NCBI GenBank assembly: GCA_015232555.1
Contig: JADFZJ010000016.1
Location: 1 to 64,000 of the forward strand
Length of the DNA: 64,000 bases
Direction: 5' to 3'
Source: Desulfamplus sp.
GTDB lineage: Bacteria > Desulfobacterota > Desulfobacteria > Desulfobacterales > Desulfobacteraceae
Positions 28,632-37,348 of the stretch are shown one piece after another. The notes under the pieces were generated by a model, which saw only the letters and a list, made by a program, of their open reading frames with translations, made no database searches and was not told the DNA's origin. Position 1 is the first letter of the stretch, and every line of letters starts with the position of its first letter. The position numbers were made by a program, and so were the translations under genes.

Positions 28632-29963
28632 ATGTCTCTTGAATTTTTCATAGCAGGCAAATATCTAAAAGCCAAACGAAAAGAGGGGTTTATCTCTCTT
28701 ATCACGCTTTTGTCAGTTGCTGGTGTTACTGTTGGAGTTATGGCTTTAGTGATTGTAATTGCTGTTATGAGCGGTGCTGAAATCGAATTCAGAAAAAGAA
28801 TTCTTGGAGTTGAGCCTCATATTCTTATTATGGAGTATGCTGGTAAATTTAGTGACTACAAGGCAGTTGCAGAAAAGATAAAACCCAGCGGTTCTAAAGA
28901 GAATCAAAGCAGCAAAGATGGAAATTATAACAATATAGTAAAAGGCAGTGAGGATACTCAAAAAGAAAGTGTCGGTATAAAAGAGAATATTGAGATAAAA
29001 GGGATAGATGCTATATCTCCGTTAGTGTTTGGTCAAACTATGATACGCTCTGCATCAGGGCTGTCTGGAGCAGTTGTAAGAGGAGTTGAGCCGGCTTCAG
29101 GTGTCTCAATCATAAAAGGGTTTACAGCACAAGAACTTGAAGAGAAACTTGGAGAAAATAGAGATGACAGCCATTTCCCAGGAATTATAATGGGGCGTCA
29201 ACTTGCAAACCATATTGGAGTAAAGACTGGCGATAAAGTTGTTTTGATGGCTCCGGGTGGTATGATTTCTCCTGTTGGGCACATGCCCTCAATGACCCGC
29301 TTTATAGTTACAGGCGTGTTTGATTCTGGCATGTATGAGTATGACAGTTCGCTTGCATATATCAACCTTAAAGATGCTCAAAGACTAATGGGCATGAGAG
29401 ATCGCATCTCTGCTCTTGGCGTATGGGTTGATGAGCTGTTTCAATCCGCTCATATTAAAGATGCTATTCTTGACGCTCTTGGTTCTAATTTTTATGGAAA
29501 AGATTGGATGGAGATAAACCAGAGTCTTTTTGCTGCTCTTAAACTTGAAAAAACAGCGATGTTTGTCATTTTAACTCTTATTATACTTGTTGCAGCCTTT
29601 AATATTGCAAGTGCCCTGATTATGATGGTTATGGAGAAAACAAGAGATATTGCTGTATTTAAAGCTATGGGTGCAACTGATATGCTCATCAGAAAAATAT
29701 TTGTGATTCAGGGCATGATTGTGGGGCTAACTGGCACAATTCTTGGAACTTCGGCTGGCGTTGTTGTCTGTATCTTGCTTAAAAGATACAAGTTTATTGA
29801 GCTGCCTGCTGCATATCCATTTTCAACCCTGCCAGTTCAGCTTGAATATTTTGACGTGGTTGTAATTGCTTTAGCATCAATCGTGATATGTTTTTTGTCA
29901 ACTATTTACCCCTCCTATAAGGCGTCAAAAATGGATCCAGTCGAGGCTCTTCGTTATGGATAA
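28632..29963 (+). CDS. lolC: Lipoprotein-releasing ABC transporter permease LolC/LolE
   Basis: 443 residues with the MacB/FtsX layout. One N-terminal membrane helix (about 21-45; VAGVTVGVMALVIVIAVMSG) precedes a large periplasmic domain (about 48-300). Three C-terminal helices follow, including FVILTLIILVAAFNIASALIMMV, and the coupling segment KAMGATDMLIRKIF. With LolD it extracts lipoproteins from the inner membrane for delivery to LolA. A single permease gene suggests a LolFD-like homodimer rather than LolC plus LolE. A Lys/Asn/Glu-rich insert sits at about 86-125. It overlaps lolD by 8 nt. Confidence 0.93.
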   Translation: MSLEFFIAGKYLKAKRKEGFISLITLLSVAGVTVGVMALVIVIAVMSGAEIEFRKRILGVEPHILIMEYAGKFSDYKAVAEKIKPSGSKENQSSKDGNYNNIVKGSEDTQKESVGIKENIEIKGIDAISPLVFGQTMIRSASGLSGAVVRGVEPASGVSIIKGFTAQELEEKLGENRDDSHFPGIIMGRQLANHIGVKTGDKVVLMAPGGMISPVGHMPSMTRFIVTGVFDSGMYEYDSSLAYINLKDAQRLMGMRDRISALGVWVDELFQSAHIKDAILDALGSNFYGKDWMEINQSLFAALKLEKTAMFVILTLIILVAAFNIASALIMMVMEKTRDIAVFKAMGATDMLIRKIFVIQGMIVGLTGTILGTSAGVVVCILLKRYKFIELPAAYPFSTLPVQLEYFDVVVIALASIVICFLSTIYPSYKASKMDPVEALRYG

Positions 29964-30705
29964 TTACAATCAAACGGACGATCAAAATCAAATTAATTGT
30001 GATGAGCACATCTCCCCGTTAATCTCCCTTAGAGGTATTTCAAGAGTATTTAAAAGCAGTGCTACAGACAGTTCCGCAGATATAGAGATTCTTAAAAATG
30101 TGGATTTTGACATTTACAAGGGTGAAACAATAGCTGTTGTTGGTGCTTCTGGAACAGGAAAATCAACATTTTTGCATATTGTAGGAACTCTTGACCGCCC
30201 AAATCAAGGCTCTCTTTTGTTTAAAAACAAAAATCTATTTGAGTTGGGACAAGAGGGGCTTGCACGTTTTAGAAATCAGAAAATCGGATTTGTATTTCAG
30301 TTTCACCATCTGCTTCAGGGATTTTCTGCTGTTGAAAATATTATGATTCCTGGGTTGATTAGCAATTTATCCAGAAAACAAATTACGATTGATGCCGAGT
30401 CAATTTTAGAAAGAGTTGGTTTAAAGCACCGTATTCACCATCGTGCAGAAGACCTTTCAGGTGGTGAACAGCAAAGAGTTGCACTTGCAAGGGCGTTGGT
30501 TATGAAACCAGATATTTTGCTTGCTGATGAGCCGACTGGTAATCTTGATAAACTAAACAGCGTTCAAGTTCATAACCTTTTGGTTGAGCTTAATAAAGAG
30601 CTTGGAATGACTTTAATGGTTGTAACACATAACAACGAACTTGCCTCATTGATGAATAAAAGGGTTACTATTCAAGATTGTAAGATAGTTGATGATGCGA
30701 AATAA
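29956..30705 (+). CDS. lolD: Lipoprotein-releasing ABC transporter ATPase LolD
   Basis: 249 residues with Walker A GASGTGKSTF, Q-loop FVFQFHHLLQGFSAVEN, signature LSGGEQQRVALARAL, Walker B ILLADEPTGNLD and the switch His in VVTHN. It powers lipoprotein release with the upstream permease, and translation is coupled through an 8-nt overlap. An N-terminal polar leader of about 25 residues precedes the ABC domain. In many relatives bamA follows directly; here a restriction-modification pair intervenes. Confidence 0.95.
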   Translation: MDNYNQTDDQNQINCDEHISPLISLRGISRVFKSSATDSSADIEILKNVDFDIYKGETIAVVGASGTGKSTFLHIVGTLDRPNQGSLLFKNKNLFELGQEGLARFRNQKIGFVFQFHHLLQGFSAVENIMIPGLISNLSRKQITIDAESILERVGLKHRIHHRAEDLSGGEQQRVALARALVMKPDILLADEPTGNLDKLNSVQVHNLLVELNKELGMTLMVVTHNNELASLMNKRVTIQDCKIVDDAK

Positions 30706-30747
30706 TTTGGTTATTCTACATCTTGAAAACAACCGAATGGAAAATTG

Positions 30748-31575
30748 ATGAATAAAAGAGAAATAGGCTCTATGACAGCAAAAGGAGGATTTATAAATGA
30801 ATCTGATATTTGCAAAAAATTTCTAAACTACAAAAAGGATAATGAAGCTCAAGTTTGGTTGGAAATTATGGGATATATTCCACAAAAAATACAAAGAATA
30901 TTTGCTATTCAAATTCCTGTAAGAATAAATATTCAAAAAGCAATTGAGCTTGGCATTTCACAAGATAAATATGAAGAAACAATCAAATATAAAAAAGCAG
31001 ATATACAAGTCAGGGTAGAGATTATTATTGACAATGTTTTACACATTGAAAATATTTCTTTGAAAAAAGCAAATAGATCAGCGGGCTTTAATCAGGTTGA
31101 TAAACGACCTGTTAAAACATATCAGGATATATGGAACTTTGATGATAATACTGCAAAATGGTTAAGACTATTTACAGGCGACATTCTGCCAAATAATGTT
31201 TTATCTATTGCAGAATTAAGTAAAATTAAGGACAACAGAAGACTTTTTCTTAATGAAATTCCTCAAAAAGCACGAGATAACATAATTTTCTTTTTTTCAA
31301 AAAATAAGCTTTTGGTGGTTACTGATATATTAAGAGGTAGAGGCGGACTAAGTGCCGAATGGTTTTTAGTTACTCAAAAAGAAACTGATAATTCATTGAG
31401 TTGGATTCTAAAGGATATAAACACTGTCTGTAATTTTTATGCACAAGGCGATGTTGTTGTCTCTCCAAGAGGTAGTCTTAAAATAGGAAGATTAACAATG
31501 CAAAGAAAAGGGGGGACTCCTGACCCAACAAGCCTTCAGTTTAAAATAAACCCGTTGGAGCTATTTAGTGAATAA
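30748..31575 (+). CDS. HinP1I-like type II restriction endonuclease (predicted GCGC)
   Basis: 275 residues from ATG 30748 (TTG 30745 is also possible). From memory of R.HinP1I, it is colinear along most of its length: an N-terminal IGSMTAKGGFINESDI, GFNQVDKR, TDILRGRGGLSAEW and SPRGSLKIGRLTMQRKGG. This predicts cleavage at GCGC. In the catalytic segment the Asp (KADIQV) and Lys (ISLKKAN) align, but the glutamine of the HinP1I QxK motif is Ser here, so activity is uncertain. The next gene, overlapping by 8 nt, is an HhaI-like methyltransferase with the same predicted target. The pair interrupts the lolD-bamA neighbourhood, suggesting insertion. Confidence 0.82.
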   Translation: MNKREIGSMTAKGGFINESDICKKFLNYKKDNEAQVWLEIMGYIPQKIQRIFAIQIPVRINIQKAIELGISQDKYEETIKYKKADIQVRVEIIIDNVLHIENISLKKANRSAGFNQVDKRPVKTYQDIWNFDDNTAKWLRLFTGDILPNNVLSIAELSKIKDNRRLFLNEIPQKARDNIIFFFSKNKLLVVTDILRGRGGLSAEWFLVTQKETDNSLSWILKDINTVCNFYAQGDVVVSPRGSLKIGRLTMQRKGGTPDPTSLQFKINPLELFSE

Positions 31576-32620
31576 TAATTTTAACAAAGTGAAATATATT
31601 GATTTGTTTGCTGGTATAGGCGGTTTTCATCAGGCAATGAAGGGTTTTGATGCAGAATGCGTTTTTGCTTCAGAATGGGATAAATCAGCAGCAGAAACTT
31701 ATTATTCAAACTATAAAATAACTCCCAAAGGAGATATTACTAAGATTAAAGAAAAAGAGATTCCCAATCATGATATGCTTTGTGCTGGTTTTCCGTGTCA
31801 GTCATTTTCCATTTCAGGTAAGCAAAGGGGGTTTGAAGATACAAGAGGAACACTTTTTTTTGATGTCGCTCGTATTGTAAAGCATCATAAACCTAAAGTT
31901 GTGCTTCTTGAAAATGTTAGTAATTTTGAGAAGCATGATAATGGAAAAACTCTTGAAACAGTAATTTGGGCTTTAAAAGAAATAGGTTATGTAGTTTTTT
32001 ATAAAGTTTTAAATGCAAGTGATTATGGGTTACCTCAAAATAGAGAACGGATATTTATTGTTTGCCTCAGAAATGATTTAAAAATAGATAATTTTGAATT
32101 CCCAAAACCTTATGAAACAAAAACAAGTTTATTCGATATTCTTGAAAAGAAACCATTAAAAGCAAAAATAATAAATAGAACAGATATCGTATTTACAAAA
32201 TCATTTGAACCTCAAATGAACCTGTTTGGTCGAATTGAACTTCCAAACAAACCGATTCAAATCGGTTATGTTAACAAAGGTGGACAAGGAGAGCGTATTT
32301 ATAGCCCATTTGGTCATGCAATAACACTATCTGCTTATGGTGGTGGAGTTGGTGCAAAAACTGGACTATATTTAATTGATGGAGTGATCAGAAAATTAAG
32401 CCCTCGTGAATGTGCAAGATTACAAGGATTTCCAGATAGTTTTAAAATAGATTCATCACTTACACAATCATACAAACAATTTGGTAATAGTGTTGCTGTT
32501 AATGTTGTGAAAGCGATAATAAAAGAAATACATAATACCAATTGCTTTTTAGAAAAAAAAACAGATAAGAAATTTTCCAATATGGCTATGATTTCTGCTC
32601 CGCTCCAAGCAGCTATCTAA
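31568..32620 (+). CDS. HhaI-like C5-cytosine DNA methyltransferase (predicted GCGC)
   Basis: 350 residues, start GTG 31568 inside the endonuclease gene. Motif I is YIDLFAGIGGFHQAM, motif IV is LCAGFPCQSFSISGKQRGF with the catalytic Cys, motif VI is VVLLENV, motif VIII is YGLPQNRERIFIV, and motif X is SYKQFGNSVAVNVV. The recognition region GGQGERIYSPFGHAITLSAY is nearly that of M.HhaI as I recall it, so the target is very likely GCGC with the inner cytosine methylated. It protects host DNA from the adjacent nuclease. About 25 residues after motif X (ending MAMISAPLQAAI) look extra and may come from read-through into flanking DNA. Confidence 0.93.
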   Translation: MNNNFNKVKYIDLFAGIGGFHQAMKGFDAECVFASEWDKSAAETYYSNYKITPKGDITKIKEKEIPNHDMLCAGFPCQSFSISGKQRGFEDTRGTLFFDVARIVKHHKPKVVLLENVSNFEKHDNGKTLETVIWALKEIGYVVFYKVLNASDYGLPQNRERIFIVCLRNDLKIDNFEFPKPYETKTSLFDILEKKPLKAKIINRTDIVFTKSFEPQMNLFGRIELPNKPIQIGYVNKGGQGERIYSPFGHAITLSAYGGGVGAKTGLYLIDGVIRKLSPRECARLQGFPDSFKIDSSLTQSYKQFGNSVAVNVVKAIIKEIHNTNCFLEKKTDKKFSNMAMISAPLQAAI

Positions 32621-32789
32621 CCAATCAATGAAAGTTGTCAACGACCATGAATCAGCAAAATAGAGTTGGTCATCCAGCTGTTTCAGAATCGAATAAAAGG
32701 TTAATAATAGATGAATTTGATCGGAATTATAAAAACTAAAACCGTATGACTTTATTTTAATATGTTTTTTAACATGGTGGACTAATTAA

Positions 32790-35444
32790 ATGAGTAAAAC
32801 AGATAAAAAGCAATTAACTATCGTGTTCAATATAATCATTGTGTTTGTATTATTGACTTTTATATCAATATCTACAGCAATAGCCAAAGAGAAAGTAAAA
32901 GTCGGGATATTTCCCTTTGAAATCAATGCTCCGTCAAACATGGATTATCTTAAAAAGAATCTTCCCGAAATGATTTCCGAGAATTTGAAGACTCAGGGAG
33001 CTGAAACTATTATTATAAGCCAGGATAAACAAACTGTGCCGATTAACTCTTTAGATTACGAAATGGTTAAAAAGTTAGGATTGGAGCAGGGGCTTGATTA
33101 TCTTATCTGGGGAAATCTTTTTATAGCCGGCGGGCAGATAAGTATTGATGCAAAATTGTTTAATGTTATTAAAGCAAATACTCCAATTTCATTCTCCGCA
33201 AGAGCAGGGGCAATTGAAAATCTCTTTGCGGCAGTAAATACTTTAAGCAAGCAGATGGGCAGCGATATATTTAACAGGCTGCTGGTGTCAGATGTGATTA
33301 TACAGGGTAATAAAAGAATTGAGTCTGATGCAGTATTAAAGGTTGTTGCTATTAGAAAAGGTGATATTTTTAATGTAAGTGAGCTGTCCAAAGAACTTAA
33401 AAATGTCTTTGCAATGGGATATTTTGAAGATGTCCGTGTTGAAGGTAAAGAAGTTGATAATGGTATTGCTGTAATTTTTAATGTTACAGAAAAACCAAGT
33501 GTCAGGAAAATAAAATATAAGGGTAACAATGTATATGAAGATCAGGAGATACAGGAAGTTGTAAGAACTGGAACCGGCTCTATTCTCAATGCTTTTAAAA
33601 TCAACGAAGATATCGAAAGAATCAAAGCTCTATATACTGATAAAAATTACCATAACTGTGAAATATCCTATACTGCTGATATGCTTGAAAATAATCAGGC
33701 TGATATCACTTTTGACATTAAAGAGGGTAAAAAACTTAAAATTGAAAAGATTGAGTTTGACGGCAATAAATTTTTTAAACATAAAGCACTCCAAAAAGTT
33801 ATGAAGACCAATGAAAAAGGCTTTTTTTCATGGATAACATCATCTGGAGAACTCAAACGCAATGAACTTGAACAAGATGTTTACAGACTTGAATCTTTAT
33901 ATAAAGATAACGGCTTCATTGATGCAAAAATATCTGACCCTGAGGTTAAATTTGAAAAAGAGAGCATTTTAGTTAAATTTAAAATTCAGGAGGGAGAGCA
34001 GTTTAAATTTGGTACAATTGGTTTTGCGGGAGATTTAATTGTCCCTGAAGAGGAGTTAAATAAAAAAATCACTATAAAAGAGGGTGATCTCTACAGCCGT
34101 GAAAAACTTAGAACTAATGTTTTTGCAGTTACAGACGTATATTCAGATAAAGGTTTTGCTAATGCAGATATATCGCCTGGTATTGCGAAAAATGATCAGA
34201 CAAAGATTGTAGATGTTAAATTCAATATACAAAAGGGTTCTCCAGTATATCTTGAAAGAATATTGATAAGCGGGAACACAAAAACACGGGATAAGGTTAT
34301 TAGAAGGCAGCTTGAAGTGTATGAGCAGGATTTATATTCTATGACCAAACTCCAGAAAAGCGTAAAAAACTTAAGACGAATTGATTATTTTGAAAATGTA
34401 GATATCAAGACATCTAAAGGCAGCAGTGATGATAGACTCAATATTGATGTTCAGATTACAGAAAAAGCAACTGGTGCTTTTAGCTTTGGAGGCGGTTACA
34501 GCAGTGAAGATCAACTTTTTGGCATGATCTCAATTACAGAGAGAAATCTTTTCGGTCGTGGTCAGATTATTGGAACAAAGGCTGAAATCTCTGCTACATC
34601 TACACGTTTTACGGTAAGTTTTACAGAGCCTTGGCTTTTTGACATACCTCTTTCTGCGGGTGTTGATGGATATAACTGGGATAAGGAGTATGACTATTAT
34701 GATAAGGACAGTAAGGGTGGTGCAGTCCGATTTGGCTACAAAATTTTAGACGATACATCACTTGGTTTTAAATATGGATATGAAGATTTTACAATTGATA
34801 ATGTTCAAGAAAAATATACAGATGTAGATGAAGGACATTATGTTACAAGCAGTCTTACCACATCATTACGGTATGATTCGACAAACTCACCTTTTAACCC
34901 TACAGAGGGTTCTGATCACACTATTTCAGTTGAGTATGCTGGTGACTGGCTTGGAGGAGAGATTGAATTTACCAAATATATTGCTGAAACTGGCTGGTAT
35001 TATCCGCTTTTTTGGAAATTAACGGGTGTGCTACACGGAAAAACAGGATATTTAGATGACAGAACCAAAGATATTGAGATTGACTATGAACGATTTTATC
35101 TTGGCGGTATGAATTCTGTAAGGGGCTATGACTGGCAGGATATAAATGCAACACCAGAAGGAGAAATTGAACAGAGAGGAGGAGAAAAATTTATTCAGTT
35201 TAATGCTGAGGTGGTATTTCCTATTGTTCAAGATGTCAATTTGGCAGGAGTTGTATTTTTTGATGCGGGTGACTCTTATCTTAAAGATGAGGATATCACT
35301 TTAGATGAACTTTATACAAGTTATGGTGGAGGATTCAGGTGGTTTTCTCCTATGGGACCAATAAGAATAGAGTATGGCAAGATTTTAGAAGGTAAGCAAT
35401 ATAGCGGTGGAAGATGGGAGTTTTCTATGGGAGGTGTATTTTAA
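32790..35444 (+). CDS. bamA: Outer-membrane protein assembly factor BamA
   Basis: 884 residues. A signal/anchor segment lies at about 11-32. A non-POTRA domain at about 34-165 (VKVGIFPFEIN... YLIWGNLF) resembles TolB/FlgO-type N-terminal domains. About five POTRA domains follow (about 170-560). The Omp85 barrel (about 570-884) contains the lid-loop motif region NSVRGYDW and ends in a terminal Phe (SMGGVF). It folds and inserts outer-membrane beta-barrels. Its downstream neighbours, ompH/skp, lpxD and lpxA, are the usual ones. The extra N-terminal domain distinguishes it from the enterobacterial form. Confidence 0.96.
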   Translation: MSKTDKKQLTIVFNIIIVFVLLTFISISTAIAKEKVKVGIFPFEINAPSNMDYLKKNLPEMISENLKTQGAETIIISQDKQTVPINSLDYEMVKKLGLEQGLDYLIWGNLFIAGGQISIDAKLFNVIKANTPISFSARAGAIENLFAAVNTLSKQMGSDIFNRLLVSDVIIQGNKRIESDAVLKVVAIRKGDIFNVSELSKELKNVFAMGYFEDVRVEGKEVDNGIAVIFNVTEKPSVRKIKYKGNNVYEDQEIQEVVRTGTGSILNAFKINEDIERIKALYTDKNYHNCEISYTADMLENNQADITFDIKEGKKLKIEKIEFDGNKFFKHKALQKVMKTNEKGFFSWITSSGELKRNELEQDVYRLESLYKDNGFIDAKISDPEVKFEKESILVKFKIQEGEQFKFGTIGFAGDLIVPEEELNKKITIKEGDLYSREKLRTNVFAVTDVYSDKGFANADISPGIAKNDQTKIVDVKFNIQKGSPVYLERILISGNTKTRDKVIRRQLEVYEQDLYSMTKLQKSVKNLRRIDYFENVDIKTSKGSSDDRLNIDVQITEKATGAFSFGGGYSSEDQLFGMISITERNLFGRGQIIGTKAEISATSTRFTVSFTEPWLFDIPLSAGVDGYNWDKEYDYYDKDSKGGAVRFGYKILDDTSLGFKYGYEDFTIDNVQEKYTDVDEGHYVTSSLTTSLRYDSTNSPFNPTEGSDHTISVEYAGDWLGGEIEFTKYIAETGWYYPLFWKLTGVLHGKTGYLDDRTKDIEIDYERFYLGGMNSVRGYDWQDINATPEGEIEQRGGEKFIQFNAEVVFPIVQDVNLAGVVFFDAGDSYLKDEDITLDELYTSYGGGFRWFSPMGPIRIEYGKILEGKQYSGGRWEFSMGGVF

Positions 35445-35540
35445 AAACCCTTTATGTTAGTTGGGGTCAAATAACAAGATATTATAACTTTTAAATATAT
35501 AAAAATTAAGTAAGCTGTAAAAACTAAGTTTAACCATTTT

Positions 35541-35582
35541 TAGGGTCTAAATTCCCGCTGATTGCTGTGGGGGTTAATTTGA
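35541..35582. repeat. REP-like palindromic element
   Basis: The core TTCCCGCTGATTGCTGTGGGGG lies within a block flanked by GGTCTAA and TTAATT. The reverse complement of 49201-49245 has the same layout. It lies in the 177-nt bamA-ompH gap. Confidence 0.65.
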
Positions 35583-35621
35583 AAATAATACTAAATATAG
35601 TAACAGGAGAATTTAAGTGCT

Positions 35622-36170
35622 ATGAAAAAATCAGTAGTGTTTTTTGCTGCTTCAGTTGTCTGTTTTATAAGTTTTATGACGGTTCATGGTTTGGTTGCTA
35701 ATGCTAATGCAGCCTCTATTAAAATTGGAGTTGTGGATTTTCAGAAGATTCTTACTACATCAACTTATGGAAAACGTGCCACTGAGGAGTTGAACAGAAA
35801 AGGCAAAGGAATGGAAGATGATATAAAGTCCAAAGAGAATGAACTGCTTAATCTTCAGAAGCAATTTGAGAAAGATTCTGTTGTGATGAGCAAGGATAAA
35901 AAAGAGGCAAAGCAGAAAGAACTGAGAACCAAATTCAATGATTTTAAAACATTAAGAGCAAAGTATATGGATGAGTTCAAGGGTATGCAGGCTACCCATT
36001 TCAATAAAATCCGTAATGATGTCCTAAATATAACTAATGAGATAGGTAAAAAAGAGGGCTTTACAATTATTATTGAAAAAAATGAGGGTGGTATGATGTA
36101 TTCAGACCCTTCACTTGATGTTACGGACAAAGTTATAAGCGAGTTCAACAGAAGACCTGCGAACAAATAA
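35622..36170 (+). CDS. Periplasmic chaperone OmpH/Skp
   Basis: 182 residues. A cleavable signal peptide (about 1-30, ending near ANANAAS) precedes IKIGVVDFQKILTTSTYGK. A long coiled-coil helical hairpin (about 50-135) and a C-terminal strand region (GFTIIIEKNEGGMMYSDPSLDVTDKVISEFN) follow. It holds unfolded outer-membrane proteins on their way to BamA. The position between bamA and lpxD is the conserved one. Length is normal. Confidence 0.93.
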   Translation: MKKSVVFFAASVVCFISFMTVHGLVANANAASIKIGVVDFQKILTTSTYGKRATEELNRKGKGMEDDIKSKENELLNLQKQFEKDSVVMSKDKKEAKQKELRTKFNDFKTLRAKYMDEFKGMQATHFNKIRNDVLNITNEIGKKEGFTIIIEKNEGGMMYSDPSLDVTDKVISEFNRRPANK

Positions 36171-36209
36171 CCCATACTAACAGATTGATAAGACCTAAAT
36201 AAAACCGTT

Positions 36210-37325
36210 ATGAAAATCACTCTTAAAGAGATTGCCTTAAAGATTGATGGAGAGGTTATAGGAGATGAGACTCTTGAAATTTACGGAGTCTCATCTTTTT
36301 ATGATGCACAACCATCTGATATAACATTTGCTTCTGATGCAAAGTTTCTTAAGGTATTGGACCAGACTCGTGCAGGTGCGGTCATTGTGCCTGAAAATTT
36401 TATTTCTGATGATAGAGTATCAGAAAATGGTGTTTTATCAGAGTATAACGTGTCGGGTTCAGCCTCCAAAAGCTGTGCATGCAAAGTGGCTCTGATAAAG
36501 GCCAAAAATCCTAAACGTAAATTTTTTAGAATTTTATCTCTTTTTCACCCCCCAAAACAGCCCATTAAAATAATTGATAAGAGAAGTGTTATTGGTAAGA
36601 GTTTTATTAATGGAGATGATATCTCAATTGGTAGCCATGTTACCATAGAGAATAATGTCACAATAGGGAACAGAGTTCAGATAATGCACGGTGTATATAT
36701 CGGTGATGGAGTGACTATTGGTGACGACACTATCATAAAGCCGAATGTTACCATACTGGAGCATACAAAAATAGGTTCACGGGTAATTATTCACTCTGGA
36801 ACTGTTATTGGCAGTGATGGTTTTGGTTTTACTCAAGATACAGTAGAAGGCAATAACGAAAAGATTCCTCATGCAGGTTTTGTTCAGATTGATGATGATG
36901 TTGAGATCGGAGCCTGCAACACCATTGACCGAGGAACATTTGGACGTACATGGATTCAAAAAGGTGTCAAAATAGACAATCTTGTCCATATTGCTCATAA
37001 TGTGAGAATCGGTGAACACTCTCTCATTGTTGCTCAAGTTGGTATTGCTGGAAGCAGCGTTATTGGAAAACGGGTTATAATTGCTGGAAAAGCTGGAGTA
37101 TCAGGACATCTTACAGTTGGAGACGGTGCTATTGTAGGACCCGGGGCAGGTGTTTTAAGTGATGTTAAACCGGGAGATATTGTCTCTGGTATTCCCGGAA
37201 TGCCCCATAAACTGTGGCTTAAAGTAGCATCAATCTTGCCAAAACTTCCTGAAATCCGTAAAAAAATAATAGCATTAGAAAGAAGCCTCGCTTTACAAAA
37301 TCTCTCAAAAAATTCAAAAATCTAA
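36210..37325 (+). CDS. lpxD: UDP-3-O-acylglucosamine N-acyltransferase
   Basis: 371 residues. An N-terminal uridine-binding domain (about 1-105) is followed by a left-handed beta-helix of hexapeptide repeats (about 115-320). It contains HSGTVIGSDGFGF and the catalytic-His block VHIAHNVRIGE. It adds the N-linked hydroxyacyl chain in lipid A synthesis. A Ser-rich insert at about 67-90 (SDDRVSENGVLSEYNVSG) breaks the N-terminal domain. It starts 39 nt after ompH and lies 23 nt before lpxA. FabZ, often between them, is absent. Confidence 0.95.
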   Translation: MKITLKEIALKIDGEVIGDETLEIYGVSSFYDAQPSDITFASDAKFLKVLDQTRAGAVIVPENFISDDRVSENGVLSEYNVSGSASKSCACKVALIKAKNPKRKFFRILSLFHPPKQPIKIIDKRSVIGKSFINGDDISIGSHVTIENNVTIGNRVQIMHGVYIGDGVTIGDDTIIKPNVTILEHTKIGSRVIIHSGTVIGSDGFGFTQDTVEGNNEKIPHAGFVQIDDDVEIGACNTIDRGTFGRTWIQKGVKIDNLVHIAHNVRIGEHSLIVAQVGIAGSSVIGKRVIIAGKAGVSGHLTVGDGAIVGPGAGVLSDVKPGDIVSGIPGMPHKLWLKVASILPKLPEIRKKIIALERSLALQNLSKNSKI

Positions 37326-37348
37326 ATAAATCAAGGAAGTAAAAATTT

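Noticed and set aside
30706-30747. Promoter or control protein for the R-M pair
   Set aside because: The short gap shows no helix-turn-helix controller gene and no convincing promoter.
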